From Morinoia aosen (Eukaryota; Arthropoda; Malacostraca; Amphipoda; Talitridae), in the NCBI GenBank assembly GCA_030386875.1, contig CM059559.1:65920392-65984391 (forward strand): a stretch of 64,000 bases of DNA, in the 5' to 3' direction. Shown here one piece after another: positions 1 to 11,220 of the stretch (the stretch's first letter is position 1; each line of letters starts with the position of its first letter). The notes beneath the pieces are model-generated. The model made no database searches. It saw only the letters and a list, made by a program, of their open reading frames with translations, and was not told where the DNA came from. A program made the translations under genes and the position numbers.

Positions 1-2869
1 TGTAATAGCAATTCCTAGCATCCGTAGTAAATTCTCAGACAGACTTCGTGTAAGATCGTTAGTATTTAAATTTTGAAAATAAAATTCACATGATATTGAC
101 ATAATTACGCCGTGGTACCCGCAGAAATTTGTTTGATGAACGTCGAATTAGAAATTTTACACGCAGTAATGATGAAATAATTAAACTTTACGTTCTCACA
201 TGTAATTAAATTTATTTTTCATTAGAAAAACGTAAATATTACATGCCTAAACTAAGAAAATCGTGATTCACAACATTTATCGTTCGCGTTATTGAAGTTA
301 CAGGATCATGGAAAGCTCTAGTACAGTTTTAACGTTGGGTAGTGCAGAAAATGTTACATACATGGTATTTAAAATTTAATTGATGAAGGGATACGTTGCA
401 CATACGTACCTATTATGAGTCTATTGACAACATTGAAATATGAAACATTAATACAACATTACTTTATCGTTCCAAATGACATTCTGCAAATAAGTATTCA
501 TTAGGAAGAGAGAGATAAGATGATTCAGATAAAGAAATTATTTTTAGTCGGCCAAATATCAATTTTTAAATTTGAATGTTTGAATGCACGTATATATTTT
601 TTATTCGGAGGTATAGGTTCGGTAGGCATGAGATTTTACAGTAACATTCACATTTAAAGCAAAACTCAAATCCCACCGCTCAGCCGCCATATGTCGTGGC
701 CCTCTTTATTTTATCTCGCTGAGGTCACGGTCTTCATTTTTCTCTGCCGTTATTCTTGGTTGCGATGCATGATATTTTTCCATGTGATATTATTAGTCGT
801 GACATCAAGATTATTCGTCACTATTCATATATTTTCTACTTGGTAATATCAAGGTAGCTGCCACCAATACAGGGTTTCTGTATAAATATTTAATTCAATC
901 TTCGGTAAGCGTTACGAGCGGCTTAAGGCCATAAATTAGTCGTGCATTTTAGCCGTGTTTCCTGGCTTCAAACATTATTACTTTCCTTCTGAATCATCAT
1001 GTCCTCTCCTACCATTTATCTGAAGGTTATTAAAGACACAGGAAATATCAAAGAAATTCACTATTGAACACAGGAAAATATTGAGACATTAATCATCGAA
1101 AATACGCATTAATTGAATGAATGTGACTTACGCACTCGCAATCCCGACATACTTAGAAGCGTGAGAGGGAACTGGGATTTGACATGAAATCAGAGGGAAA
1201 CTTATCTTGAGATTTGGAGATCGGTCTCGCAGTTTGAACGTCGCCTGGCTGGCGCGCTGGAGCAAGGTCGCCATGTTTGGTTGAGGGCAGAGAGACCAGG
1301 TTGATGGCTGGGGCTATGCCGACAGTAGCAGTTTAGGTTGGCAATCTCTAATTTACGTTATTGGCACTGCAGTTGAGTATTCTTGAAGTTAATCACTTTC
1401 GAGCGAATGAGGGCACAGATATTCTAGGATGACTTGAAGTAGTGAATTTAAGAGGCAAGCCTCGGCCCAACTGGACCAAGGTAGAGGAACAAACTCGTAT
1501 GCGACTGCTTGTGATCGTGTTCTAGCCTCAACTGCCGCTCTCTCCTTCAGGCAACCACGTCTGGCGTCACCTTGAGGTGCCAACTTTGAATAACAACCTA
1601 ACAAGGTTACCGATAAGAACGTGATACATCCCTACTATCGAATAGAAAACATACATCATTAACCTTACCCTCATTACTATATAAAAATCCCCACAAAACA
1701 ATGTTAAACATATGAATTAAAGCAAATGAAGACATCCGTTGAGGTTCTTAGCATCTTCCGTTAGCGTCTTCGTTCGTAACGCGTATCGACGACGTCTGGG
1801 CGTTGTTCCTGAAGAGTCGATTGTTCTAGGACGTAACGTTGCAATGTTTTCTCGCAGAAATCAGGCTTATTATTTGGTCTTTTAGAATTATTGAGGATTA
1901 CGTTGTAGGCCAAGCAACGCTCCTCGAGATTCTTAGCGATGTTCCGTACTCAGTTATGCGGAGAAACATAACAAATATAAGAAAAAAAATACAAATATAA
2001 AATAAGAGGATAGAAACAACCTACCATCTATTACACCGATAATGACAGTTGAGCTCACTGTAATCCTAAGAAATTATTCGAAAAAAAAAAAAAAAACTAA
2101 AAGGAAAAGAAGACTTCGGAAAACGTAAAATGAACTGGTTTTTAGTTTCTTCATAGAAATTTTTAAGAAAACTCAGGTTACAGTCAAGAAACAACACAAC
2201 TCTTCAGCATTATACAGACATGTGTACATGGGATAAAATGGAGTAACATTGTGGCCGGATATCACATTTGAGTGGAGAATATTTACAAAATTTGGCACAT
2301 ATAGGTAGATTAAGCAATGGTCCAAAGTGATAATTTTGATATCAGAAATTAACAGTTTTTTCGATTTTAAAGTTTAGTGCTGGTGTGCACTGAACGCACG
2401 GAAAAATATTAAAAGACTAAATGAAAATGCTTAAATTAACCCCTCCCCCCAGCTTAGCCAAAATCGATTGAAAACATCTTCGAGAATGATTTTGAAATAA
2501 CGAGACAACGTTAGCCAAAATTTAATTCATTATAAACTTTGCACAATCCTCACATTTATAAACCTGTATATTGGTGTACACACAAAATGTATTTCAGAGT
2601 ATGTTTTCCATACGGATGTTAAATATTAACACAGAGAAGAAAAAATAACAAAATAAAGATGAGGAAATACTCCTAATTATGGAAAAACGTTCATTCTGCT
2701 GTATTGAACTCACGGCTGGGGTGCTCATTATTGTCGACAGAAATAGTTAAGATGAATGCACGAATGGCTTAGCAAACGTAAAATGAAATAGTTTCTAATT
2801 TTCTAACAGAAATTTCAGGAAAATTAAAATTTCTGGTAAATGGGAAATTCACACCGAAATGCTGCAGGT
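1..2869. other. AT-rich non-coding stretch, no gene seen
   Basis: No open frame here resembles a known protein and no tRNA or rRNA is visible. Most of it is AT-rich. A somewhat more GC-rich patch lies near 1200-1600. Short A-runs occur around 2080-2100. The part nearest 2870 should be the 3' UTR of the LINE on the minus strand, but no tail repeat or target duplication was found to mark its end. Confidence 0.6.
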
Positions 2870-5811
2870 CTATAGAGATGCAAAATGACGTGACACATTT
2901 ACTCTAAATTCTTTTACAGTTTTAGAGTTTTTGATATGCTGGGGAAGCTTGTTCCACCAAAAAAGCTCCAGAAACTGAGAGAGCTTTTTGTCCCACGTTA
3001 GATGAACGGTAACTGACTAAAACATCATTCCTCCGATTTGGTTTTTTGTTTGGGATATTAGATGGAAAAAATTTTACCACCTCTGCATTACTTTGGGGGA
3101 GGTACAGAGAGGAGAACACTCGTCGAGCTTTTTGGATCATGAATCTGTTCGGTATTGGGATCCAGTCGAGTTTTCTTAAAAGAGGGGTGACATGATCGTA
3201 TTTATTGAAATTTCCTTTGCACACCACTTTGGCGGCGAAGTTTAGACATTTTTGCAACTCTTCCTGACGATATTGAGGTAAATTTCCCCATACAAGACGG
3301 CAGTAGTCCAGGCGCGATAAAACTAAAGACTGAATCACTAACAATCTAGATTTTTCGTCAAGTGTGTTCTTAATGCGATGAAAGAACATTAAGGTTCCGT
3401 TTATTTTGTTGCACATTGTTTCGACGTGTGAATTGAAAGTCATATTTTTGTCAAACCAAATACCCAGATTTTTTACCGTCTCTACTGGTTCAATTGTATC
3501 GTCTCCAAATGTTAGCTTGAATGGTGGTAAATTTTTAGTCGCATTCTGTGATCCAAAAATAATGCATTGCGTTTTACTTGCGTTAAGTTTGAGGCCATTA
3601 TGGTCATACCACAATTTAAGGTTTCTCAGAAGGTTTTCAGCGTTGGCTTGTGTTTCTTTTAAATCTGCTGTTGAGCTTGTCATGGCAATTTGTACGTCAT
3701 CAGCATACATTGAAATTTTTGTGTTTGCCGGCATGGTGGGGAAATCATTGATGAAAATTGAAAATAAGAGCGGGCCGATGATTGAACCTTGAGGAACGCC
3801 AAAATTGTTTGGTATGAATGCACACTGCATGAGAGCGGTTTAGTAGGTAGCTTTCAAACCATTGAGTGTCAATTCTGAGGTTTGAAATTTTTTGTAGAAG
3901 TTTCTTATGCTCAACACTGTCGAAAGCTTTGGAGAGATCAAGCAATAGTAAGAGAGTTAATTTTTTTTGGTCAATATCATTGTAAATTTTTTCTGTTATG
4001 TTTAACAGGGCGTCCTGAGTACTGGTATTCCTTCTGTAAGCATATTAATTGCGATGCAGTAGATGTGACTCGTCTATGTAAGACGAGAGCTGGTTTGTTA
4101 TTACTTTCTCTAATATTTTGGACATAACAGGCAGGAGACTGATTGGTCTGTAGTTTGAAGCTATGTCGATATCACCAGATTTATGTAATGGCTTAATAAT
4201 GGATAATTTCCATTGGTCGGGAAACTTGTTTGTGGCTATAGATGTATTTATTATCAAACGAATGAGGGGTGCTGTGACAGGGAAGCTGTCTTTTATATGT
4301 TGGAGGATTATGCCATCATGTCCAGTCGCTTTGGTATTCTTTAGTGAGTATAAGATTTTTCGTAACTCTATGACGCTAACCGGCTTTGGTCTCCATTTGT
4401 TTCTACTATTTGGGGATGATATATCGCTCGGATTTGCTCATGTAGATGTGTCTGAAACTGTCCTGGATACTTCATTGAAAACATCTTCGCCAACTTTTGA
4501 GAAGAAAGTGTTAAAGTCATTAGCCATTTTTGAGGGGTTGTCGAAAGTGCTTTTGCACTCCGAGTTTTTATACTGAGCAACTTCTCTAATGATTTCCCAA
4601 GTTCTTTTGGGGTTTTGTTTTGCCGCCAAGAGTTCTTTGTGGAAGTAGTCCCGTTTTGCTTCCTTAACTTTTCTTCGTAGGATCTTCTCATGATCTTTAT
4701 ATAATTTTCGACGCGTACTGTCTGATTTATTCAGTTTGTACTCACGCTGCAAATTTCTTTTAGCTCTGCTCAACTGTTTTATCTCATCTGTTATCCATTT
4801 AGAAATTCTTGGCTTAACTTTCTTCGTAGTGAAAGGTGCGCATTCGTTAAGAGCCGATACGAAATTTTCGTTGAAAAGCGAAACTTGTAAATTGACATCA
4901 TCGGTGTTTTCCATGCCTTGAAATTCACTCCATCTGTCTAATAGCTTTTCTTGAAATATTTCAGGGGAGTAGTGGTTTTTCATGCGATATGAAATGTAAC
5001 TAGATTTCTGTTTCTCTTTTGCAATATTTATTTGGCATTCTACCGAATGGTGATCAGAAAAGGACGGTAAGATTTCTGTGCTGAGTCCTGCTTGGGAATT
5101 GTTTGTAATTGCTAGGTCAAGAAGAGTTTTGGAAGCGTTGGTAATTCGCGTTGGTTCTTGGACCATTTGAGAAAGATTAGGTCTGTGCAGCATCTTGCTT
5201 AGCTTATTGTTTTTATTTGTCAGATCTACGTTAAAATCTCCGAAAACATAGAAAGATTTTTTGGCTGCAGAGATTAATTTATACGTATTTTCAATGAAAT
5301 CTAATGTTGGACGTAGAGATGCTGACGGATGTCTGTAAAGACTGCCGATAATGAAAGACTTGTGTTTGTTTACCTGAACATTGAGCCAAACCATTTCTAT
5401 GTCTTCGCATTTTTCTTTTATCGGAAATGAGGATGTAGAGTAGACATCTTTGATGAAAATGCATGAACCGCTACCTCTATTACTCTTGACTCCGTCATAA
5501 CGGTACAATGTGTACCCGGCAATGCTGAGATATGAGCTTTCGACTCGTGAATCGAACCATGTTTCAGATACGCATAAAATATCGATATCGTTAGTGATCA
5601 ACATTACTCGTACGTCATCCATTTTACCATTGAGACTGCGAGCATTTATGTGTAATATTTTGATGTTATTTATCTCAATAGGCAGATCTTTAGTGGAGTT
5701 ATTGCATTTTTTAGGTCTAGCAGGGCATTTGGTATTCGTCTCTAGGTCTTTATTGCCGCGTTCATTGTTTGTGATTTCAGCTTCAAATTCAATTTGATCA
5801 CTGTTATTTAG
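2870..5811 (-). pseudogene. LINE ORF2: endonuclease and reverse transcriptase, frameshifted
   Basis: The first open stretch (5811-4438) carries the endonuclease: ILHINARSL near 5660, CVSETWFDSRV, GSCIFIK, GDFNVDL and SDHHSVE. It continues into the linker before RT. RT fragments then follow in shifting frames: NYRPISLLPVMSKILEK (4257-4045), DLSKAFDSVEHKKLL (about 3945-3830) and GVPQGSIIGPLLFSIFIND with YADDV (3830-2922). The last residues, ending FASL, lie in yet another frame up to the TAG at 2872-2870. At least three frame breaks separate these blocks, so no full ORF2 protein can be made from this copy. No ATG opens ORF2 before codon 5622, which is already downstream of the first conserved endonuclease block. 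Confidence 0.85.
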
Positions 5812-5814
5812 TCA
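5809..5814 (-). promoter_or_regulatory. Candidate stop-codon readthrough site UGA CUA
   Basis: ORF1 ends TTG TGA and the next codons are CTA AAT AAC in the same frame. That frame stays open without any ATG until 5622, well inside the endonuclease. UGA followed by CUA is the best known context for programmed readthrough in metazoan and viral mRNAs. Readthrough would give an ORF1-ORF2 fusion. The alternative is that the stop is a private mutation in this copy. Confidence 0.5.
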
Positions 5815-8205
5815 CAAGATGGGGGAGGGAGCAACACGATTTTCATCACGCATTTTCAAGAGGGCGCTATAGTGGTCCTGTTTCCGGTGTATGATTACCG
5901 GAGGACAGTTTATCAGAGCATTTGATGTAGGGGAGATTGTCGTCTTCCAAATCCCATTTTCTCTTTCATCAAATACGTGAATTGGTGTTCTCGTCACATT
6001 AGAAAGTATTTGGGGTATGAGGTCTCCAACTGCGTGATCGAAGACTTTTCTATTGATGTATTTATCGATGAGTTGTTCGAAACTGCCACTGTTCTTGTCA
6101 ACGAATTTTGCATACTGGTCCTTGTTTCTGGAGCTCTCAGTTTTGATGGCTATTTTCAGAGATGTATAATCCCATTTCGATCTTTGTTGTGAAGCAAGCT
6201 GCGTCGTTACGGCGTGGAGGAGACAGTGTCCGTCACCTACAGTGTAAGCAGGCTCCATTTTGAGCGATCGTTTCAAGTCGTCCAGTGTGTTTGCAACGCG
6301 TGTGCAAATTTGATTCACTGTTGGTTTTGCGGTAGCAGTATCGGTTCGATCGTTCAACGGAGGCCTGGCAGAGGCAACAGATTTTTTTTTGAATGATTTG
6401 ATTTTTTTTGAATAGTTTTGAATATCGTTATTAGCTTGACTTTCCTCGGTTCCTGCGTACTCACTGGAAAGTTGAGAATTGGTTGAAAAGAAGGGCATGT
6501 CGCAATCACTATTTGTGTCTGTTGCAAGTAACGCAAATTTATTTTTCGTACTGACATTATATTTGTCTGAGATCGAGTCAGGGAAAGGCTCAGGCTTATT
6601 CATGTTCCTCATGCTGTGGGTGGGTGAGTTACTCAGAGCTCTGCTTGATGACGCAATCAATTTTGAAGGATTTGGTGTACCATGTGCAGCGATGTGCATA
6701 GGCTTATATTCTTTTCCAAAGTTTAAAGTGAGACTATTTGTCTCTTTCCGTGAAGTTTTCGATTCATTGGAATGACCTACAATTCCAATTTTTGCTTGAC
6801 ATTTGTTAAAATGAGGACAATATGGCACGGTGATTCGCAATGTTGATTTCATTGCAAGTTGTCCAAGAAAACAGAAGTTTTCTGCCTGGGTGCGAGGCCA
6901 TTGAATGTTATTGAGTGCGTCACCATTTTCATTATCTGGGTAAGTTTGAAATTGAATCAAGTTTAAACCCAGGTTTTTGCAGAAATTCATCGCTTTGTTG
7001 AATTCTTTCGCACTGCAAGCATTGGCGATATAAATAGTAGAAAGTGCGTACTTCCTTACAATTTGTTGTTTGATTCGAGCAAGGTCTGAGGAAGAGTGGC
7101 AGAGACCATCAAAACTTAGTATATAATTTTTAAATCTAGGCATGCAATTTATAGCTTGGAGAAGGTCGTCGAAGCGCCCAGATGGAACAGTTTTGATCCA
7201 GCAAGAGCGATCGATGTCCTTCCTTATGATCGTGCTTAGGATATTGTCACCTAGCAGCAGAGTATCGTAAGGTTCTCGACAATTGGAGTCGACTTCACAA
7301 GAGATACTAGCAGGTACCGCAGTTGCAAGGTCATGAGAACTTATATGTGAATTTAAAGCAAAAAGTTGCTCGGTTAAGTTCTGAATGTTTGATACTGTAG
7401 AGAAAATCGACGACGGGCTAGGAGGCTCACGTTGTCTTAGGGATTTATTGAAAAACGCTGCTGTTAGAGACAAATTATGAATAATTTCATGAATTTTTTG
7501 AGAGCTTGTGATTTGAAGCGGGTGCAAGTAGTCATTTAAAGAAGTAACAGTGTTTTTTCTATTGCTCTGTACTGGAAATTTCATTTTGTTCTCACAGCTT
7601 GCGCTCTGGGGTAATTTACTGCCAGTATCGGTTTGTGCGCGAATATTATCGAACATATAATCTAGAGAATGAGGAGAGTCTACCACGCTTGAAATGTCCT
7701 TATTAATAACAACTATTCTGTCTTGTACCACTGATGAGGATGGCGTTTGTGTCCCCGTCGCTGGCGGACAGTTTGGAGCGTTGTTGTTGACGCAGAGCTG
7801 GGGAGCTGGCACGCTGTTATGCTTGTTCAGATGAGGAGCAGCAGTTGGTTGTGGTGCTGCGGCTGAGACTTCACTGCTTCGAACCTTCAAATGATTGCTG
7901 GAGGTTTGGCAGATATGTTTTCCCTCGTCCTGCGATATTGGTTGCATAGTCTTCACTGACGTTGCTTCGGGAAGTGACACACATTCTCTGACGGAGTTAC
8001 TGGCAGCGGTTAGCAAGTCTCCTGCATTTTGAGCATTAGAATCTTGTGAGTGAGAGGATGTAGGTTTCCTACTTGCAGGCACTTTGCTTGGTAAGGTCGT
8101 ATTTTTGCCCCTGAAAGAACCATTTTTCCGGGATGTTGTGTAGGGCAACATCTGTGCAGAGAACGGCGCTTTCCGGCCTGCGTAGCGAGTCTCGTAGTGA
8201 TGCAT
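5812..8205 (-). CDS. LINE ORF1 with C-terminal OTU-like cysteine protease
   Basis: An open frame of 797 codons from a true ATG. The first 300 or so residues are Ser/Pro/Asn-rich and look disordered. A globular middle segment near residues 310-480 starts with LLLGDN and may be a decayed SGNH-hydrolase-like fold of the kind found in ORF1 of CR1/L2 relatives, with Asn where the nucleophile Ser would be; this is weak. Residues 650-780 match the OTU (ovarian tumour) deubiquitinase/protease pattern: GDGHC with Asp658 and candidate nucleophile Cys661, then DHYSALL with candidate His778. No CCHC zinc knuckles are present. In a LINE, ORF1 normally binds the element RNA. An OTU domain suggests removal of ubiquitin or polyprotein cleavage, which is inference. 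The stop is TGA, and ORF2 continues in the same frame. Confidence 0.8.
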   Translation of the reverse strand: MHHYETRYAGRKAPFSAQMLPYTTSRKNGSFRGKNTTLPSKVPASRKPTSSHSQDSNAQNAGDLLTAASNSVRECVSLPEATSVKTMQPISQDEGKHICQTSSNHLKVRSSEVSAAAPQPTAAPHLNKHNSVPAPQLCVNNNAPNCPPATGTQTPSSSVVQDRIVVINKDISSVVDSPHSLDYMFDNIRAQTDTGSKLPQSASCENKMKFPVQSNRKNTVTSLNDYLHPLQITSSQKIHEIIHNLSLTAAFFNKSLRQREPPSPSSIFSTVSNIQNLTEQLFALNSHISSHDLATAVPASISCEVDSNCREPYDTLLLGDNILSTIIRKDIDRSCWIKTVPSGRFDDLLQAINCMPRFKNYILSFDGLCHSSSDLARIKQQIVRKYALSTIYIANACSAKEFNKAMNFCKNLGLNLIQFQTYPDNENGDALNNIQWPRTQAENFCFLGQLAMKSTLRITVPYCPHFNKCQAKIGIVGHSNESKTSRKETNSLTLNFGKEYKPMHIAAHGTPNPSKLIASSSRALSNSPTHSMRNMNKPEPFPDSISDKYNVSTKNKFALLATDTNSDCDMPFFSTNSQLSSEYAGTEESQANNDIQNYSKKIKSFKKKSVASARPPLNDRTDTATAKPTVNQICTRVANTLDDLKRSLKMEPAYTVGDGHCLLHAVTTQLASQQRSKWDYTSLKIAIKTESSRNKDQYAKFVDKNSGSFEQLIDKYINRKVFDHAVGDLIPQILSNVTRTPIHVFDERENGIWKTTISPTSNALINCPPVIIHRKQDHYSALLKMRDENRVAPSPIL

Positions 8206-9511
8206 TGTGCGTTATATTTGCATAGCTATGACTGAATTATGAGAACGATGTAGTTTTTGTATATGTATCGCTGATACTGATTTGCTAAATTTTACCTCGC
8301 TCAGCAAGTATTTTATGAAAAGTGAGGTAAATCCAAGCCGTTCATCGAGGTATTGAAGCTCACAGCTGAGAGAAGAGGGGTTGCCCTTTTAATGCTGGAG
8401 GACAGAGGCGAGGAACTGGGAGGCTTGGGGTTGGCCGCGAACAATGACATGCAATTTTGCATTTTGCATTTTGTACGACTAGGTCACAGTCTCTGACACG
8501 AGTCGTGATTTTTTTTTCTTTTTTTGGCCGAGAGTTTCTGCCTATTTGAGGGACGTTTTAATTATTCAATAGAATGAGATCTGGTACAAAATGTGATATG
8601 ATGATATTGAGGGACAGCACAATTTTTAAATTTTAGTTTCATTGATTATAAAGAAAGCGTATCTTAGTATTCAGCCTCATCTTCAGTCTTTTCCTTCGTT
8701 CGGATGGGCTTCCTTTCGCTGCGGTAATTTTGCAGGAAATTTTGCAGGATCAAGAAACACATTGTCTGTAGGATGACTAACGCTTTTAGTGAGAACATAT
8801 TTGAATTACAAATTCAAGGTTAGGTGCACTTTTTATAGTATTTTCCCTGGTGATTGTAAATGTTTTTCAACTTCTCGTTCACCCGTTGTTCTTACTGGTA
8901 GCTCACTTCAAACTTTCTGTGTATTCAAACTATTCGGTGTCAGTAGTGAAACGGAGGTACGAAACACAATAATTCTTTCGCGCACATTTGCCGTCTCGGC
9001 CACGTAGGAAGTGAGCAAAAACTTAACTGAGAGGTTTGACATTACCAAAAATTGATCAAAAACAAACGGAATTTCTTTGGTTGCTTGAAGCGGAAAAGTC
9101 CAGGTTTTGCTATGCTCTGAACGGTCAGAGGACGGGAGGCAGGTGTACGGGAAAGGGGGGGGGGGGGGGAGGGTGCGGGCGCGGCGAGGGGAGACTGAGG
9201 GAACAAGGATACTTCACACTTCACTCAGGCCTATCGTTCGAGACCAAGCTGAGTACACCATTTCACACCCCTTGCCAGCACTGCTTCGTTGGCTTTTCAT
9301 TTAAAGTGCACTGATTTAAGCAGAAATAAGACAAAAGTTATTTTTTCCTTTTCGTTGTTCCACAGGTAGCAAACACATTCACTGATAGTATAATTTTTAT
9401 GCATGGCTAGGTTATTTCCCCCTTGCAATTTCAACAATTACCGCACCATTTCCCCGCACGTCCGACCGCGACCGAGTCAAACCGACCGAGTCAAACCCGA
9501 CCGAGTCAAAC
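8206..9511. other. LINE 5' flank and unassigned DNA
   Basis: The part just above 8205 should be the 5' UTR of the minus-strand LINE, but its end is not marked by any repeat I can see. A poly-G run lies near 9157-9170. A small direct repeat of about 14 bp based on CGACCGAGTCAAAC occurs about three times at 9466-9512, exactly where the plus-strand LINE copy begins. No gene is recognised. Confidence 0.5.
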
Positions 9512-10192
9512 CATGTATCTCGAAAAAACCATCGAGACGAAGAGCCCTAGGAAGAAAGACCAATATGCAACTTTCGTTGACAAGAACACCGGCAACCTTG
9601 AACTACTAATTAATATATACGTCTACGGAGAAGACTCCCATCATGCTGTTGGGGAGCTCATATCCCAAATAATTTCTAACGAGGCTAATACCAAATGCTC
9701 CAGTAGACCTCACAAATGCATTATCTCAAATATACATCTACCTATATGGATAAATATTTTCTAAATAAAACCTATAAATGCTCGCAGTTTCAATGATAAA
9801 ATAAATTATTTAAGAGCAATGTTGATTACTAGCAACATACGCATTTTATGCGTATCTGAAACATGGTTCGACTCACGAGTTGAAAGCTCACGTTTCTAAA
9901 TCACCGGGTTCACATTGTATCGTTATGACAGAGTCGAAAACAAAAGAGGAAGCGGTTCATGCATTTTCATGAAAAACATCTACTCATTCCACTAAAAGAA
10001 ATTTCCGAAGATATAGGAATGATTTAACTCAATGTTCAAAGCACTAGTCTTTTAAAACAAACACAAGTAATTCATTATCGGCAATCTCTACAGACACCCA
10101 TGAGTAGCGCTATGTCAAACGCTAGAGTTCATTGAAAATACGCTTAGCACCCAAACGGCCTTTTCATGTTATCGGGGAATACAACGTAGATC
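9512..10192 (+). pseudogene. Decayed LINE copy, 5' part (OTU remnant and endonuclease)
   Basis: The translated sequence matches the minus-strand LINE: first part of its OTU domain (KDQYATFVDKNTGNLELL, HAVGELISQI), then a jump that drops the OTU His block and the ORF1 stop, then the endonuclease start (CVSETWFDSRVES, LYRYDRVE, GSGSCIFMK). Frame changes and stops are frequent. The fragment is cut at 10192 by the Gypsy element and resumes at 17617, in the middle of the endonuclease block that follows GDFNVDL. The 5' end begins inside the OTU domain, so this is a 5'-truncated insertion. Confidence 0.8.
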
Positions 10193-11219
10193 TGTGGTGC
10201 CCGGAAAAATTACTGAATAATTAATACAAATTTAGAATTTAATATTAAAAGTAATTTTGTACCTTTTAAAAGTCTTTTATTTAAAAGATAAATAAATATT
10301 TATCTAACTTAACGACCACCGGTCGCTAAGTTAGATTATAGATTAGATTATTAGTTAGTTTAAGCCTCCCTATCCTCAACAAATGAGATCCAAAGAGAGG
10401 AAGGAAGAAGGCACCATTTAGTATGGAGTTAAGGGAACGTGGAATCTATGCAGAAAAGGCATAGAAACAGTAAGATGAGAAAGAAGTTCATGAAACAAGG
10501 TCAAAGTTGAAGAAGAAAGTAGTAGGTGCTGAAAAAACAGGACAGCAGTGAACCGAAAAAAGATGGTCCGTAACAAAACAAAATCCTATTCTATTTTAAC
10601 AAAAAAGAAAGCCTACCTAACCTTTAGCTCGGGCCCACACCGCTAAGTTAGATGTGTTTTAGTTCATCATTCGTTACTTTAGTGAGTGAGAACTTAGAAG
10701 TTAGTTTAAAGCATAACTTAGGTTCAAAGTGTTGATTGTGTCAACGATTAATGAATCCTAAAGTCGTGAGGATAAGCTTATTTAATATTCGAATTACGGC
10801 CCGATAATCGATAACATAGGTTTTGTGATTGAATTATTTACATGTCGTTTTTACCCGGGTAATTAGGTAATTTTGGAGAATTTCGATATTACCGTGTTAA
10901 CCTTGTTCTATTTTGTGTTAATTGCAGATCAACAAAACAAAGCTACCTCCCCTACCTTTACCCCATTTTGACTACAGGGTCGTTCTTTATTTTAACCATT
11001 TCGTGATACACCGTACTTAAAATCCTACGACAGTTAGGATATCCTCTTATTATTCGGATCGTCGTACGTTACGAAGTTTCCTAGTCTTTTGTCCTGAATA
11101 ATTCCACGGGCCACAATAAACGATAACCATTCTCGACTAGTCTTTATCCCTTTCTAGTCGTTGCTTGAATAATTATTGTGTAGGAGATTCTAAACGAACC
11201 TCACCTTAGAATCCCCTCA
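10193..11219 (+). repeat. 5' LTR of the Gypsy element (deleted and SINE-interrupted)
   Basis: 1027 bp, compared with 1216 bp in the 3' LTR. Roughly 520 bp present in the 3' copy (about 16510-17030) are missing, and a SINE of 304 bp has been added at 10337-10640. At the deletion junction the sequence CTAACTTAACGACC faces GGTCGCTAAGTTAG as a fold-back (about 10306-10334). The 3' LTR has only the right-hand arm, so the left arm was created with the deletion. Confidence 0.9.
10337..10640 (-). repeat. 5'-truncated SINE-like element in the 5' LTR
   Basis: A member of the roughly 350-bp family also found in the BOP1 introns. It is flanked by a perfect 13-bp target duplication CGCTAAGTTAGAT (10324-10336 and 10641-10653). 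It lacks about the last 60 bp seen in other copies (the end with CCCCTGAGGGG). Since LINE-driven insertions are truncated at their 5' end, this identifies that end as 5' and the TAATC-type end as the 3' tail, making the minus strand the sense strand. Confidence 0.85.
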
Positions 11220-11220
11220 G

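Larger units (their letters stand above)
2870..8205 (-). mobile_element. LINE (CR1/L2-like) with OTU-domain ORF1, decayed ORF2
   Basis: Coding part of a non-LTR retrotransposon read on the minus strand. Order in the sense direction: ORF1 (8205-5812), then an apurinic-like endonuclease opening with an INARSL-type block, then a reverse transcriptase containing YADD, ending at a TAG at 2872-2870. There is no RNase H domain. The endonuclease plus RT layout and the RT C-terminal block with LDYC are typical of the CR1/L2/Daphne/Jockey side of the LINE tree; the exact clade is not settled. ORF1 is intact while ORF2 has several frameshifts, so this copy cannot move by itself. A second copy lies on the plus strand at 9512-19790. 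Confidence 0.85.

Noticed and set aside
1389..1604. 71-codon minus-strand frame in the left non-coding region
   Set aside because: No recognisable domain, no neighbouring exon-like sequence and no repeat support.
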